Shown: positions 1 to 5,361 of the stretch, one piece after another
Numbering within the stretch: position 1 is the stretch's first letter
How the letters are laid out: each line of letters begins with the position of its first letter
NCBI GenBank assembly: GCA_946408865.1
Contig: CAMJTZ010000080.1
Coordinates: forward strand, 1-8,172
DNA from: an uncultured Clostridia bacterium
GTDB lineage: Bacteria > Bacillota_A > Clostridia > Christensenellales > Aristaeellaceae
Reading direction: 5' to 3'
Length of the DNA: 8,172 nt
The notes under the pieces: model-generated
Database searches by the model: none
The model's input: the letters and a program-made list of their open reading frames with translations, nothing else
What the model was told of the DNA's origin: nothing
Translations under genes and position numbers: made by a program

Positions 1-49
1 TGCGGTAACGCATGCAGCTTGATGATACTAATCGGTCGAGGGCTTGATT
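1..49 (+). rRNA. 23S ribosomal RNA, 3' end (partial)
   Basis: The segment ACTAATCGGTCGAGGGCTTG near positions 28-47 is the near-universal 3' terminal sequence of bacterial 23S rRNA, so the window opens inside the last bases of a 23S gene transcribed rightward. A 5S gene follows about 100 nt later on the same strand, which is the normal rRNA operon order. The exact mature 3' end cannot be set without the 5' pairing partner, which lies outside the window; position 49 is approximate. The 50-147 spacer contains no tRNA gene that I can fold. Confidence 0.93.
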
Positions 50-147
50 ACAAAAGCGTGATTCTGAGATTAATTGATAACAGTCTTTTACACTGAATCG
101 ATACTGTGCAGTCGTCAGGGTGCGATGAAATAACAAAGCTCACCATT

Positions 148-262
<115 letters not shown>

Positions 263-263
<1 letters not shown>

Positions 264-308
264 TTCCATAGAAAACTCTGTCGAAAGACAGAGTTTTTCT
301 TATGGAAT
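263..308 (+). terminator. rRNA operon terminator T1
   Basis: An 11-bp stem (272-282 AAAACTCTGTC with 287-297 GACAGAGTTTT) closes on a GAAA tetraloop and runs into a T tract, the classic intrinsic terminator form. The flanks also pair exactly: ATTCCATA at 263-270 with TATGGAAT at 301-308, giving a long two-part hairpin that starts at the last base of the 5S gene. It terminates the rRNA transcript rightward. The A run on the left side of the stem could also give weak termination leftward. Confidence 0.88.
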
Positions 309-322
309 CTCAGCGGCGCGCC

Positions 323-425
323 GTCCGCAGCCGCAATAGTCGCAACTCCCCGCAGGGGAGCTTGCTTCTTTGCGGCTGATCTCAGAACCGATGAGATTTC
401 CGCCACCGGCGGTCATCGGTTCTTC
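323..425. repeat. Structured unit, copy 1 (two hairpins)
   Basis: Hairpin 1a has an outer 9-bp stem, CAGCCGCAA 328-336 with TTGCGGCTG 370-378. Its inner stem is GCAA 342-345 with TTGC 362-365, continued by CTCCCC 346-351 with GGGGAG 355-360, with C361 bulged and a 3-nt loop GCA. Hairpin 1b has an 11-bp outer stem, AGAACCGATGA 384-394 with TCATCGGTTCT 413-423. It has a one-sided GATTT bulge at 395-399, an inner stem CCGCC 400-404 with GGCGG 408-412, and loop ACC. Confidence 0.75.
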
Positions 426-526
426 GTCCGCATCCTCAATCTACGCGACTGCCACCGGGCAGATCGCTTGTTTCGGATGACCTCAGCCCTGATGAAATAT
501 CTGCCACTGGCAGTCATCAGGGCTTC
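426..526. repeat. Structured unit, copy 2 (two hairpins)
   Basis: Hairpin 2a has a shorter outer stem, CATCC 431-435 with GGATG 475-479. Its inner stem is GCGA 445-448 with TCGC 464-467, continued by CTGCC 449-453 with GGCAG 458-462, with A463 bulged where copy 1 has bulged C361. Hairpin 2b has an 11-bp outer stem, AGCCCTGATGA 485-495 with TCATCAGGGCT 514-524. It has a one-sided AATAT bulge at 496-500, an inner stem CTGCC 501-505 with GGCAG 509-513, and loop ACT. Hairpins 1b and 2b align without gaps over 44 positions. Confidence 0.75.
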
Positions 527-539
527 GCCCGGATTCCAT

Positions 540-570
540 AAAAAGCTCCGCCTGATGGCGGAGTTTTTTT
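540..570. terminator. Bidirectional terminator T2 between converging transcripts
   Basis: A 7-bp GC-rich stem, CTCCGCC 546-552 with GGCGGAG 557-563, has loop TGAT, a run of seven T on the plus strand (564-570) and a run of five A (540-544) on the left that becomes a T run on the minus strand. It can therefore stop rightward transcription from the rRNA side and leftward transcription from the YhhN-family gene ending at 594. It is preceded by CCGGATTCCATA at 529-540, the same 12 bases that precede T1 at 259-270. Confidence 0.85.
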
Positions 571-593
571 ATGGGAGCGAAAGGGGAAATATA

Positions 594-1229
594 TTATAAC
601 TGTAAGCATGCAGAGCCAAACAGCAGCACTGCACCGTAATAACTGATCATGATCAGCCAGTTGTAAATTTCATCAGTTGGAAAAAGGATCCGGCGCAGGA
701 TCAGGAAATCACTCAGGTAAAATAATGCTCCGCCGCAGGCAATCAAAATACCGGCAAGGTTGTTGAGAGAGAAACAGCCTATAGCACATATACACATGAA
801 CAAGAGCGAAATTCCATAAACAATGAACATGGGCATCTGTTTTCCGATCTGTTTCCGCCAACGATAGAAAACCAAGACCAGCAAGGCACCCATCAGAAGC
901 AGACAGAACAGATGCAAAACGGAAATACCGGCAAGGTTGAGAAAAAAAGCAATATTGCAGATGTGTCCGGCCAGAAAGAAACCGGCGCCCAGCATAAAAT
1001 TGAACTCGAGAAGATAATCTGCAGCAGCATACAGAAGCAATGCGCCTGCGCAGATATAGCATCGGGGATCCAGCTTGATGGCAGCAATCAGCGCAAGCAT
1101 AAAGGCACAGAGGGTCCCTGTTGATTTATAGGAGCAGGCCAGGTGATATCGAAGAGACTTTTTGTAATGAATATAAAGAGGCATACAGATGAAGAGAACA
1201 ACAGCACACACGGCGGCAATCCAGATCAT
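594..1229 (-). CDS. YhhN/TMEM86-family membrane protein (putative lysoplasmalogenase)
   Basis: This is a 211-aa, almost entirely hydrophobic protein with about seven or eight membrane segments, the usual size and topology of the YhhN family. Family members characterised in animals (TMEM86B) and a Legionella homologue hydrolyse the vinyl-ether bond of lysoplasmalogen; the bacterial role in general is little known. Family-like features are the LGAGFFLAGHICNIAFF segment (80-96), the acidic residue D71 in YAAADYLLEF, LFYLSDFLI with D174, and a C-terminal tyrosine pair at 197-198. An AGGAGG site lies 7 nt before the ATG. It follows the 89-aa gene by 26 nt and is the last gene of the minus-strand cluster, ending before T2. 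Plasmalogens occur in anaerobic clostridia, so a lipid role is plausible, but the family assignment rests on pattern and topology only. Confidence 0.72.
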   Translation of the reverse strand: MIWIAAVCAVVLFICMPLYIHYKKSLRYHLACSYKSTGTLCAFMLALIAAIKLDPRCYICAGALLLYAAADYLLEFNFMLGAGFFLAGHICNIAFFLNLAGISVLHLFCLLLMGALLVLVFYRWRKQIGKQMPMFIVYGISLLFMCICAIGCFSLNNLAGILIACGGALFYLSDFLILRRILFPTDEIYNWLIMISYYGAVLLFGSACLQL

Positions 1230-1255
1230 GGGAAATCCTCCTGTCTGTTTCTGTC

Positions 1256-1525
1256 TTACAGACCAAATGTATCAAAAAGCGGTTCCGGTGTCAAAACGTC
1301 CGTTGCGGGAGACGGGGCAGCTGTTTCCCACCATTCTGCCTGTGTCGTCACCGGGAAAGAGGGCGTTACAGAGGGAGTTGCAGAAGGAGAAGCGGTTTCT
1401 GCCGGGACTGCAGGGGAAAATCCGGAAGGAAACCATATGTCATGTACGCACCAGAAAACAAGAATCAGCAGTGTTGTAACCAGTATCAGTGCTATAACCC
1501 GTATCCGGTATCGCATTGTTTTCAT
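1256..1525 (-). CDS. Small single-pass membrane protein with Pro/Ser/Thr-rich outer tail
   Basis: I do not recognise this 89-aa protein. It has a short basic N-terminus (MKTMRYRIR), one hydrophobic segment at about residues 9-29, and then a tail rich in Pro, Ser, Thr and Ala (about 33-89) ending in PEPLFDTFGL. This predicts an N-in anchor with a disordered outer segment. The start is set by AGGGAGG 8 nt upstream of the ATG; another ATG four bases earlier is in a different frame. It begins 15 bp after the SEDS-like gene and is followed by the YhhN-family gene. In related FHA-SEDS clusters this slot usually holds a class B penicillin-binding protein, whose N-terminal anchor looks similar. No transpeptidase domain or SxxK motif is present here, so an eroded or replaced PBP is only a guess. 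Confidence 0.7.
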   Translation of the reverse strand: MKTMRYRIRVIALILVTTLLILVFWCVHDIWFPSGFSPAVPAETASPSATPSVTPSFPVTTQAEWWETAAPSPATDVLTPEPLFDTFGL

Positions 1526-1540
1526 TCATTCAGCCTCCCT

Positions 1541-2677
1541 TCAATGCGCCAGCATGGCAAGACGGGCATCTTCCTCAAGATCTGCTTCATTGCGGGCGGA
1601 TACTCCGGAAAGCAGTCCGATCAGAAAAAACTGAGCGCATATAGACGGAAAGGAAGCGGTCATCAGCGGAAAATCCACAGTTTCAACCGGCAGCCAGTTC
1701 ATTGTCACAACAAGGAAAAGTATGGCGCGAAGACCAAAGAGGATCACTGCACCAAGAGCCACTGCCGCATGGAAGGATTTCCGTGTATGCAGTGCAAGCG
1801 ATGTGCCCCGGAGTAAAAACAGTACAAACAATATCAGCGCGCACAGGAGAAAAAGAAGACCGAAATGATCTCCCAGAAGAAAAAACAGGGAATCAGACGC
1901 TTTGGCGGATTCCGTGACTGTATCCGGCGGGATTACCTGCATTGCAGCCAGACGCGGGAGCAGGTGTGATTCAGAAGCGGAAGCAGAGGAGTGAAAAAGG
2001 TGCGGAGCAAAGAGCAGGCATCCGGCAAAAAACCCGCCGGAAGTAAAAAGTGAAATACCGGACCAAAGTCCACTTCCGGACGCAGCCCAGAAAACGAGCA
2101 CAGAAGCAACACACCAGATGGCGGCCGCAGACGGATCCTGCTGCAGAAGGAGAAGCATTACTCCGCCAAGAGAAGAAACCAGTGCAGGAAGGCACAGATG
2201 CAGTGAGAGAAAAGCTGCGACAGCAAACAGCAGCAGCGCTGTTCCTCCTTCTGCCAGCGAGAAGGAGACAGACGGCATCCACAGCGGAACGGAAAGCATT
2301 CCCAGCGAGAGAAGTACAAGCGACAGTGCAGCCGGAAAGGACGGACGGAAAGCACGGACCAATACGATTCCGGTCATCAGAAAGAACAGGGCAGCGATGC
2401 AGCGCATTCCCTGAGAGAGCGCTTCATCCGGCAGCACGGCTGCCGAAGCGAGAATGCTGAAGCCGCAAAGAATCAGAGCGGCAGAAAGGGAAGGACGGTC
2501 GAGGAATATTGCACTTCCCGGGAAAAACAGGAGAATCAGCATAACCGAAGGTACTGCAGCAGCCAGCAGATAGAGCCGGCCATCCCCGGTACGGGAAGCC
2601 GGAAGAAGAAAAGCGCATGCAAAGAAGATCAGGAGCATTGCTGCCAGACGGAAACGGCCGGAAGCTCTTTTTTTCAT
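1541..2677 (-). CDS. Divergent SEDS-family (FtsW/RodA-like) membrane protein
   Basis: This is a 378-aa polytopic membrane protein, close to the usual SEDS length. SEDS proteins are lipid II polymerases of peptidoglycan synthesis that work with a class B PBP. The C-terminal half aligns by eye. SDSLFFLLGDHFG (261-273) matches the family's TDFIFAxxxEELG, keeping the presumed catalytic Asp as D262. LLQQDPSAAAIW (178-189) resembles the QPDLGTA block, and LPVETVDFPLMTASFPS (329-345) stands where LPVTGLTLPFISYGGSS is expected. The YGGSS signature is lost, so activity is doubtful. The start at 2677 is chosen because its ATG overlaps the FHA gene stop as ATGA and has GGAGG 10 nt upstream; an upstream ATG at 2698 has no such site. 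The overlap implies coupled translation with the FHA gene. It may be a non-catalytic or specialised SEDS relative. Confidence 0.75.
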   Translation of the reverse strand: MKKRASGRFRLAAMLLIFFACAFLLPASRTGDGRLYLLAAAVPSVMLILLFFPGSAIFLDRPSLSAALILCGFSILASAAVLPDEALSQGMRCIAALFFLMTGIVLVRAFRPSFPAALSLVLLSLGMLSVPLWMPSVSFSLAEGGTALLLFAVAAFLSLHLCLPALVSSLGGVMLLLLQQDPSAAAIWCVASVLVFWAASGSGLWSGISLFTSGGFFAGCLLFAPHLFHSSASASESHLLPRLAAMQVIPPDTVTESAKASDSLFFLLGDHFGLLFLLCALILFVLFLLRGTSLALHTRKSFHAAVALGAVILFGLRAILFLVVTMNWLPVETVDFPLMTASFPSICAQFFLIGLLSGVSARNEADLEEDARLAMLAH

Positions 2678-3462
2678 TCGCCCAGATCCTCCTTCCATCG
2701 GTCGGAACGACGGATCCGGACCGGCTGTTCTTCCGGAGGCACTGTATCAGAAACCGGAATGACCGGCTCAGCAGGTACCTGCGGGCTGTTATCCGGAAGA
2801 ACAGCAACAGAATACGCTTCCGGCATATCTGTCAGCTGCTGCTGAACAGGAGGCTGGAAAGGCGTCTGTACAGGCGGAAACTGCATCGGCGGAACCGGCG
2901 TATAGTACGGAATCTCCGAAGGCGTTCCGCTGAAGCCGGACATCTCAGGCGAAGCTCCCTGAACCGGAGCAGCAGTATTATCGAGCGCAGCGAAAAGATG
3001 AAGCCGGAGAACGGCTGAACCAATCTGCAGCACTGAACCGTGTGTCAGCGGAACTGCAGAAACGTTCGTCCGGCAATTGACAGGGACGTCGTTGATCAGG
3101 ACTTCACATCCCGTTCGGGGATGGATCAGCAGCCCCTGTCCGTCCTGCCAGGAAAAATCAAGATGCTTGCTGTGCACACCGGGACAGGGGATCACCAGGT
3201 CGCAGGAACGGATCGAACCGAGTACACCCTCCCGGGGAACCGGGAACCAGGTGTTGATATCAAGATCCTGACCGCCGGAAAGAACGATCAGTTCACCGAC
3301 TGTGCCGCTCCCCGGAAGGTTTCGGATTCTTTCCCTGCGGTTTGCAGATTCAGACAGGATGAAGAAGAGAACAAGAATTACAAGGGAGAGGGCAAGCAGC
3401 GGAAAAAGGTAGCGGGAAACTGTATGGAGCACATTCCAGATATTTTCCGGCAGAACGGGCAT
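2674..3462 (-). CDS. Membrane-anchored FHA-domain protein
   Basis: This 262-aa protein has a short N-terminus, one membrane segment at about 17-37, a basic stretch (NRRERIR 41-47), an FHA domain at about 55-157, and a Pro/Gln-rich tail (about 160-250) ending in a charged segment. FHA domains bind phosphothreonine peptides, often in Ser/Thr-kinase control of cell-wall synthesis. FHA hallmarks are LGSIRSCDLVI (81-91), GVHSKHLDF (95-103), VLINDVPV (121-128) and LTHGSVLQIGSAVLRL (139-154). Two usual phosphothreonine contacts differ: the Arg of the LGR motif is Ser83, and the Ser of SxxH is His97 (HSKH). Binding is therefore uncertain. GGAGGT lies 8 nt before the ATG. It follows the ZnuA-like gene by 43 bp and overlaps the SEDS gene by 4 nt. 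No kinase or phosphatase gene is in the window. Confidence 0.85.
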   Translation of the reverse strand: MPVLPENIWNVLHTVSRYLFPLLALSLVILVLFFILSESANRRERIRNLPGSGTVGELIVLSGGQDLDINTWFPVPREGVLGSIRSCDLVIPCPGVHSKHLDFSWQDGQGLLIHPRTGCEVLINDVPVNCRTNVSAVPLTHGSVLQIGSAVLRLHLFAALDNTAAPVQGASPEMSGFSGTPSEIPYYTPVPPMQFPPVQTPFQPPVQQQLTDMPEAYSVAVLPDNSPQVPAEPVIPVSDTVPPEEQPVRIRRSDRWKEDLGE

Positions 3463-3505
3463 TTTTCCGCACCTCCTCTCCGCAGAATATCAATCATATG
3501 AAAAC

Positions 3506-4411
3506 TCAGTTTTCTTCTCCTGACAGTGCCTTGATCAGGGTATCCATATTCCGAAGCATCACGATTTCATAGTAATCCGGCGGGACATCGCTCTCCGGTC
3601 CGGTTACGATCGGGTCCAGGGAATAAACCGGCGCTCCGGTTTCAGCTGAAAGCGTCTTTGCTGAAAGATCTGTATACTGCGGTTCGACAAAGAGCGGAGG
3701 ATTGCCGAGAAGCCTGATTTCGCGGACCAATTCCCCCAGCTGGGCGGGCGTAAGCACTTCACCGGGCTCTTTATTCACGACCGCGACAACATTCAGGCCA
3801 TAGGCTGCGGCAAAATATGGAAACGCCTCATGAAAAGTAACGATGTCCTTGTGCGGAAGATCCTTCAGTCCCTGACGGAGCTGGCTGTCCAGCGCTTCCA
3901 GACGGGCCCGGTAATCCGACAGGTTAGCGGTGATGGCTGCCTCATCCCCGGGAAGAATGCGAATCAGCCCGGCTGCAAGGTTTTCTGCCATACGAACAGC
4001 ACGGAGCGGATCAAGCCATATGTGGGAATTTGTTTCTCCTTCTTCTTCCGCTTCAAGGATTTCCACAGCGCTGCCGTCTTCCAGCAGTTCAATCCCTTCG
4101 GAAGCTTCAATAACCGGAAGATCCGGCAATGAACGGGTAATTTCCGGCAGGAAAGCTTCCATGCCGGCTCCGTTGATCAGAAAAGCGTCTGCTGCAGCCA
4201 ACGCTTTCATATCGGCAGGCTGCAGCTGGTAATCGTGCAGGCAACCGAAGGATGGCGCAGCAAGGTTCCGCACAGTGACATGATCTTCCAGCCCGCTGGT
4301 CAGATTCAGCGTCATGATCCAGACCGGATAGAAGCTGGTAACAACCGTTTCACCCAAAGCCAGGCAGGGCAGCGCCAGAAGGGCGAGAAACAGGATGATA
4401 AACTTTTTCAT
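3506..4411 (-). CDS. Metal (zinc/manganese) ABC transporter substrate-binding protein, ZnuA/TroA family
   Basis: This 301-aa secreted protein belongs to the cluster A-I solute-binding family, which captures Zn2+ or Mn2+ for an ABC importer. It has a signal peptide (about 1-20, likely cut after ALG). The four ligand regions are in the expected order: H59 in CLHDYQL, H130 in SHIWLDP, H194 in TFHEAFPYFA, and D266 in SLDP (E243 in FVEPQYT is an alternative). The histidine-rich loop of typical ZnuA is replaced by an acidic, His-free loop, about 111-127. Cys16 in LALPC is not a proper lipobox, so lipid anchoring is not supported. GGAGGT lies 5 nt before the ATG, which overlaps the upstream gene's stop (ATGA). 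No permease or ATPase gene is nearby, so partners must lie elsewhere. Metal preference cannot be told. Confidence 0.9.
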   Translation of the reverse strand: MKKFIILFLALLALPCLALGETVVTSFYPVWIMTLNLTSGLEDHVTVRNLAAPSFGCLHDYQLQPADMKALAAADAFLINGAGMEAFLPEITRSLPDLPVIEASEGIELLEDGSAVEILEAEEEGETNSHIWLDPLRAVRMAENLAAGLIRILPGDEAAITANLSDYRARLEALDSQLRQGLKDLPHKDIVTFHEAFPYFAAAYGLNVVAVVNKEPGEVLTPAQLGELVREIRLLGNPPLFVEPQYTDLSAKTLSAETGAPVYSLDPIVTGPESDVPPDYYEIVMLRNMDTLIKALSGEEN

Positions 4412-4914
4412 CGGACACCTCCAGAGGGCACATTGTCATCCGGGAGCCATTGTTCCCATTCGGAACGGGGACGTGCTTCCCGGATCACGCGGGCAAGTAC
4501 CCGCCGCTCTTCACTTGTCATGAATTCCCCGAACCGGGTATACAGCACGCGCATGGCTGAAAAGGAACCGGATTCAAGCACATAGGCCTGCAGCGCTTCA
4601 TAGCTGACGGAATAAACTTTCATCCGGTCAAAAAGGACACCCATCACGTCGTCCGCGGCGTCCTTCAGCTCGGAAGTGCGGATGCGGCGGCAGGTTCCGT
4701 TATTCGTACAGACAGACATCCCTGAGCCCAGGCGGTTATACAGCATATTGAATAGCGTATCTTCCACACGGGCTGCCATGGACGCAAACGTGTCTTTATA
4801 AGACGCATAGGAACGCAGGAGATCAGCCAGCGGATCCGGAAAGCCTGGTTCATCCACAAGGGCAGAGCCCAGTCGGCTGCGAAGCGCTTCGCGGACATGC
4901 CAGGATTCAATCAT
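4408..4914 (-). CDS. Hypothetical protein, 168 aa, coupled to the metal-binding protein gene
   Basis: I do not recognise this protein. It is soluble and mostly helical in character, with many Arg, Glu and Ala, no signal peptide and no membrane segment. Two cysteines, C69 and C75, sit in VCTNNGTC, a spacing that could form a metal or disulfide site. The C-terminus is charged with two Trp (SEWEQWLPDD). The frame stays open upstream to 5175, but the start at 4914 is chosen because GGGGG lies 7 nt before this ATG, a promoter sits just upstream, and the upstream extension is AT-rich and not protein-like. The stop overlaps the ATG of the ZnuA/TroA-like gene by 4 nt, implying coupled translation. 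It is the first gene of the minus-strand cluster. A role linked to metal uptake is a guess from position only. Confidence 0.75.
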   Translation of the reverse strand: MIESWHVREALRSRLGSALVDEPGFPDPLADLLRSYASYKDTFASMAARVEDTLFNMLYNRLGSGMSVCTNNGTCRRIRTSELKDAADDVMGVLFDRMKVYSVSYEALQAYVLESGSFSAMRVLYTRFGEFMTSEERRVLARVIREARPRSEWEQWLPDDNVPSGGVR

Positions 4915-4945
4915 ATTTATTCCCCCGAATTCTTCTGATACAGCA

Positions 4946-4974
4946 AGTATACCACATTTAGTATTATTAATGAA
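4946..4974 (-). promoter_or_regulatory. Promoter of the minus-strand gene cluster
   Basis: Reading leftward, TTCATT (4969-4974) and TATACT (4946-4951) are separated by 17 bp, and a TGG immediately before the -10 makes it an extended -10 element. The start of transcription would fall near 4939, about 25 nt before the 168-aa gene. The -35 matches only half of the consensus. No clear Zur- or MntR-type palindrome overlaps it. It is the only good promoter I see for the six genes between 4914 and 594. Confidence 0.6.
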
Positions 4975-5028
4975 GCTGTTTGCGCAGATTTTGTTGTTGG
5001 AGGCGGAAGGAAAGAGGAAAATGACGCA

Positions 5029-5069
5029 TTCTAAATTAAATGTTAACTCTTTTGACAAAAAATTTAGAA
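5029..5069. repeat. AT-rich 9-bp inverted repeat upstream of dnaA
   Basis: TTCTAAATT (5029-5037) is repeated exactly as its complement AATTTAGAA (5061-5069) with 23 bases between. It lies in the AT-rich part of the divergent intergenic region, 90 bp from the -35 of one promoter and about 125 bp upstream of the first DnaA box. No T tract follows, so it is not a terminator. It may be an operator or part of a duplex-unwinding stretch, or chance in AT-rich sequence. Confidence 0.4.
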
Positions 5070-5155
5070 AACTGCGGAAACAGAAAAAGAACCGGCGTGT
5101 TTCTGCAAGGCAAATCATAAATCTTGTACCAAGGGGAACAAAAAAACACAAAACC

Positions 5156-5185
5156 TTGAAGGAAACGATGATCATTTCTTAAAAT
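5156..5185 (+). promoter_or_regulatory. Possible upstream dnaA promoter P1
   Basis: TTGAAG (5156-5161) and TAAAAT (5180-5185) are separated by 18 bp. A transcript would begin near 5192, include the AGGAGG site at 5203-5208 and run about 170 nt to dnaA. The match is moderate and the region is AT-rich, so chance is possible. Confidence 0.35.
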
Positions 5186-5211
5186 TTTGTCAAATTATCC
5201 ACAGGAGGACG

Positions 5212-5265
5212 ATGCTTGAAATTCAAGTATTTATTTGGTACTATAGTCGGGCCGGTTCGGGATGA
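5212..5265 (+). CDS. Possible 17-codon leader ORF upstream of dnaA
   Basis: ATG at 5212 opens a 17-codon frame (MLEIQVFIWYYSRAGSG) ending in TGA at 5263-5265. It follows AGGAGG (5203-5208) by only 3 nt, which is short. The same AGGAGG is 7 nt from a TTG at 5216, which opens a 61-codon frame to 5401 that overlaps the dnaA start. Either frame would need a transcript from P1. Neither peptide resembles anything I know. The strong ribosome-site sequence is the only support and may be chance next to the DnaA box. Confidence 0.2.
   Translation: MLEIQVFIWYYSRAGSG
5216..5244 (+). promoter_or_regulatory. Likely dnaA promoter P2 with overlapping palindrome
   Basis: TTGAAA (5216-5221) and TACTAT (5239-5244) are separated by 17 bp, and TGG before the -10 gives an extended -10 element. 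The predicted start is near 5251, leaving a 110-nt leader that contains two DnaA boxes. The -35 is embedded in the perfect palindrome CTTGAAATTCAAG (5215-5227), a possible operator. Use of this promoter would leave the AGGAGG at 5203-5208 untranscribed. Confidence 0.55.
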
Positions 5266-5361
5266 AAAGTTATCCACACCCGGTTATCCACAACTCACGA
5301 GACGCGAAATCATCGTGTGTTTTTTTACGCGGATTATTACAGCAGGACAGGGGGCTTGGGG

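Larger units (their letters stand above)
323..526. ncRNA. Tandem structured element (candidate novel RNA or hairpin repeat)
   Basis: This fills the gene-free stretch between the two terminators. It consists of two head-to-tail copies of an approximately 100-nt unit (323-425 and 426-526), both opening with GTCCGCA, sharing CTCAG in the middle and ending in CTTC or TTC. Each copy folds into two hairpins of matching design. The copies differ at seven paired positions by changes on both strands that keep the pair, which points to selection on the fold rather than on the sequence. I find no convincing reading frame. It could be a small RNA, part of a read-through rRNA transcript, or a palindromic repeat of the REP/BIME kind. 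The transcribed strand is not known. I do not recognise the family. Confidence 0.6.
5195..5292 (+). promoter_or_regulatory. Three perfect DnaA boxes in the dnaA control region
   Basis: The consensus DnaA box TTATCCACA occurs exactly at 5195-5203, 5270-5278 and 5284-5292, all in the same orientation; the last two are only five bases apart. One lies upstream and two lie downstream of promoter P2, an arrangement suited to autorepression of dnaA by its own product. The cluster could also belong to an origin, but only three boxes are present, dnaN is absent, and the upstream rRNA genes read toward this point. Confidence 0.9.

Noticed and set aside
50..147. A tRNA gene in the 23S-5S spacer
   Set aside because: No cloverleaf or GGTTCGAATCC-like T arm can be found.
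323..526. A CRISPR array
   Set aside because: There are only two copies, they are directly adjacent without spacers, and they diverge by paired substitutions.
3500..3514. The hairpin GAAAACTCAGTTTTC at the end of the metal-binding protein gene, considered as a terminator
   Set aside because: It is a 6-bp AT-rich stem with no T run after it on the minus strand, and the next gene starts 43 bp on with its own strong ribosome site.
4915..5175. N-terminal extension of the 168-aa protein
   Set aside because: The extension is AT-rich, passes through the promoter and has no ribosome site. The ATG at 4914 has GGGGG at proper spacing.
4970..5182. A 70-codon Lys/Arg-rich plus-strand frame, considered as a small ribosomal protein such as L34
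   Set aside because: It lacks the L34 signature and is not on the expected strand. The basic composition reflects A-rich sequence.
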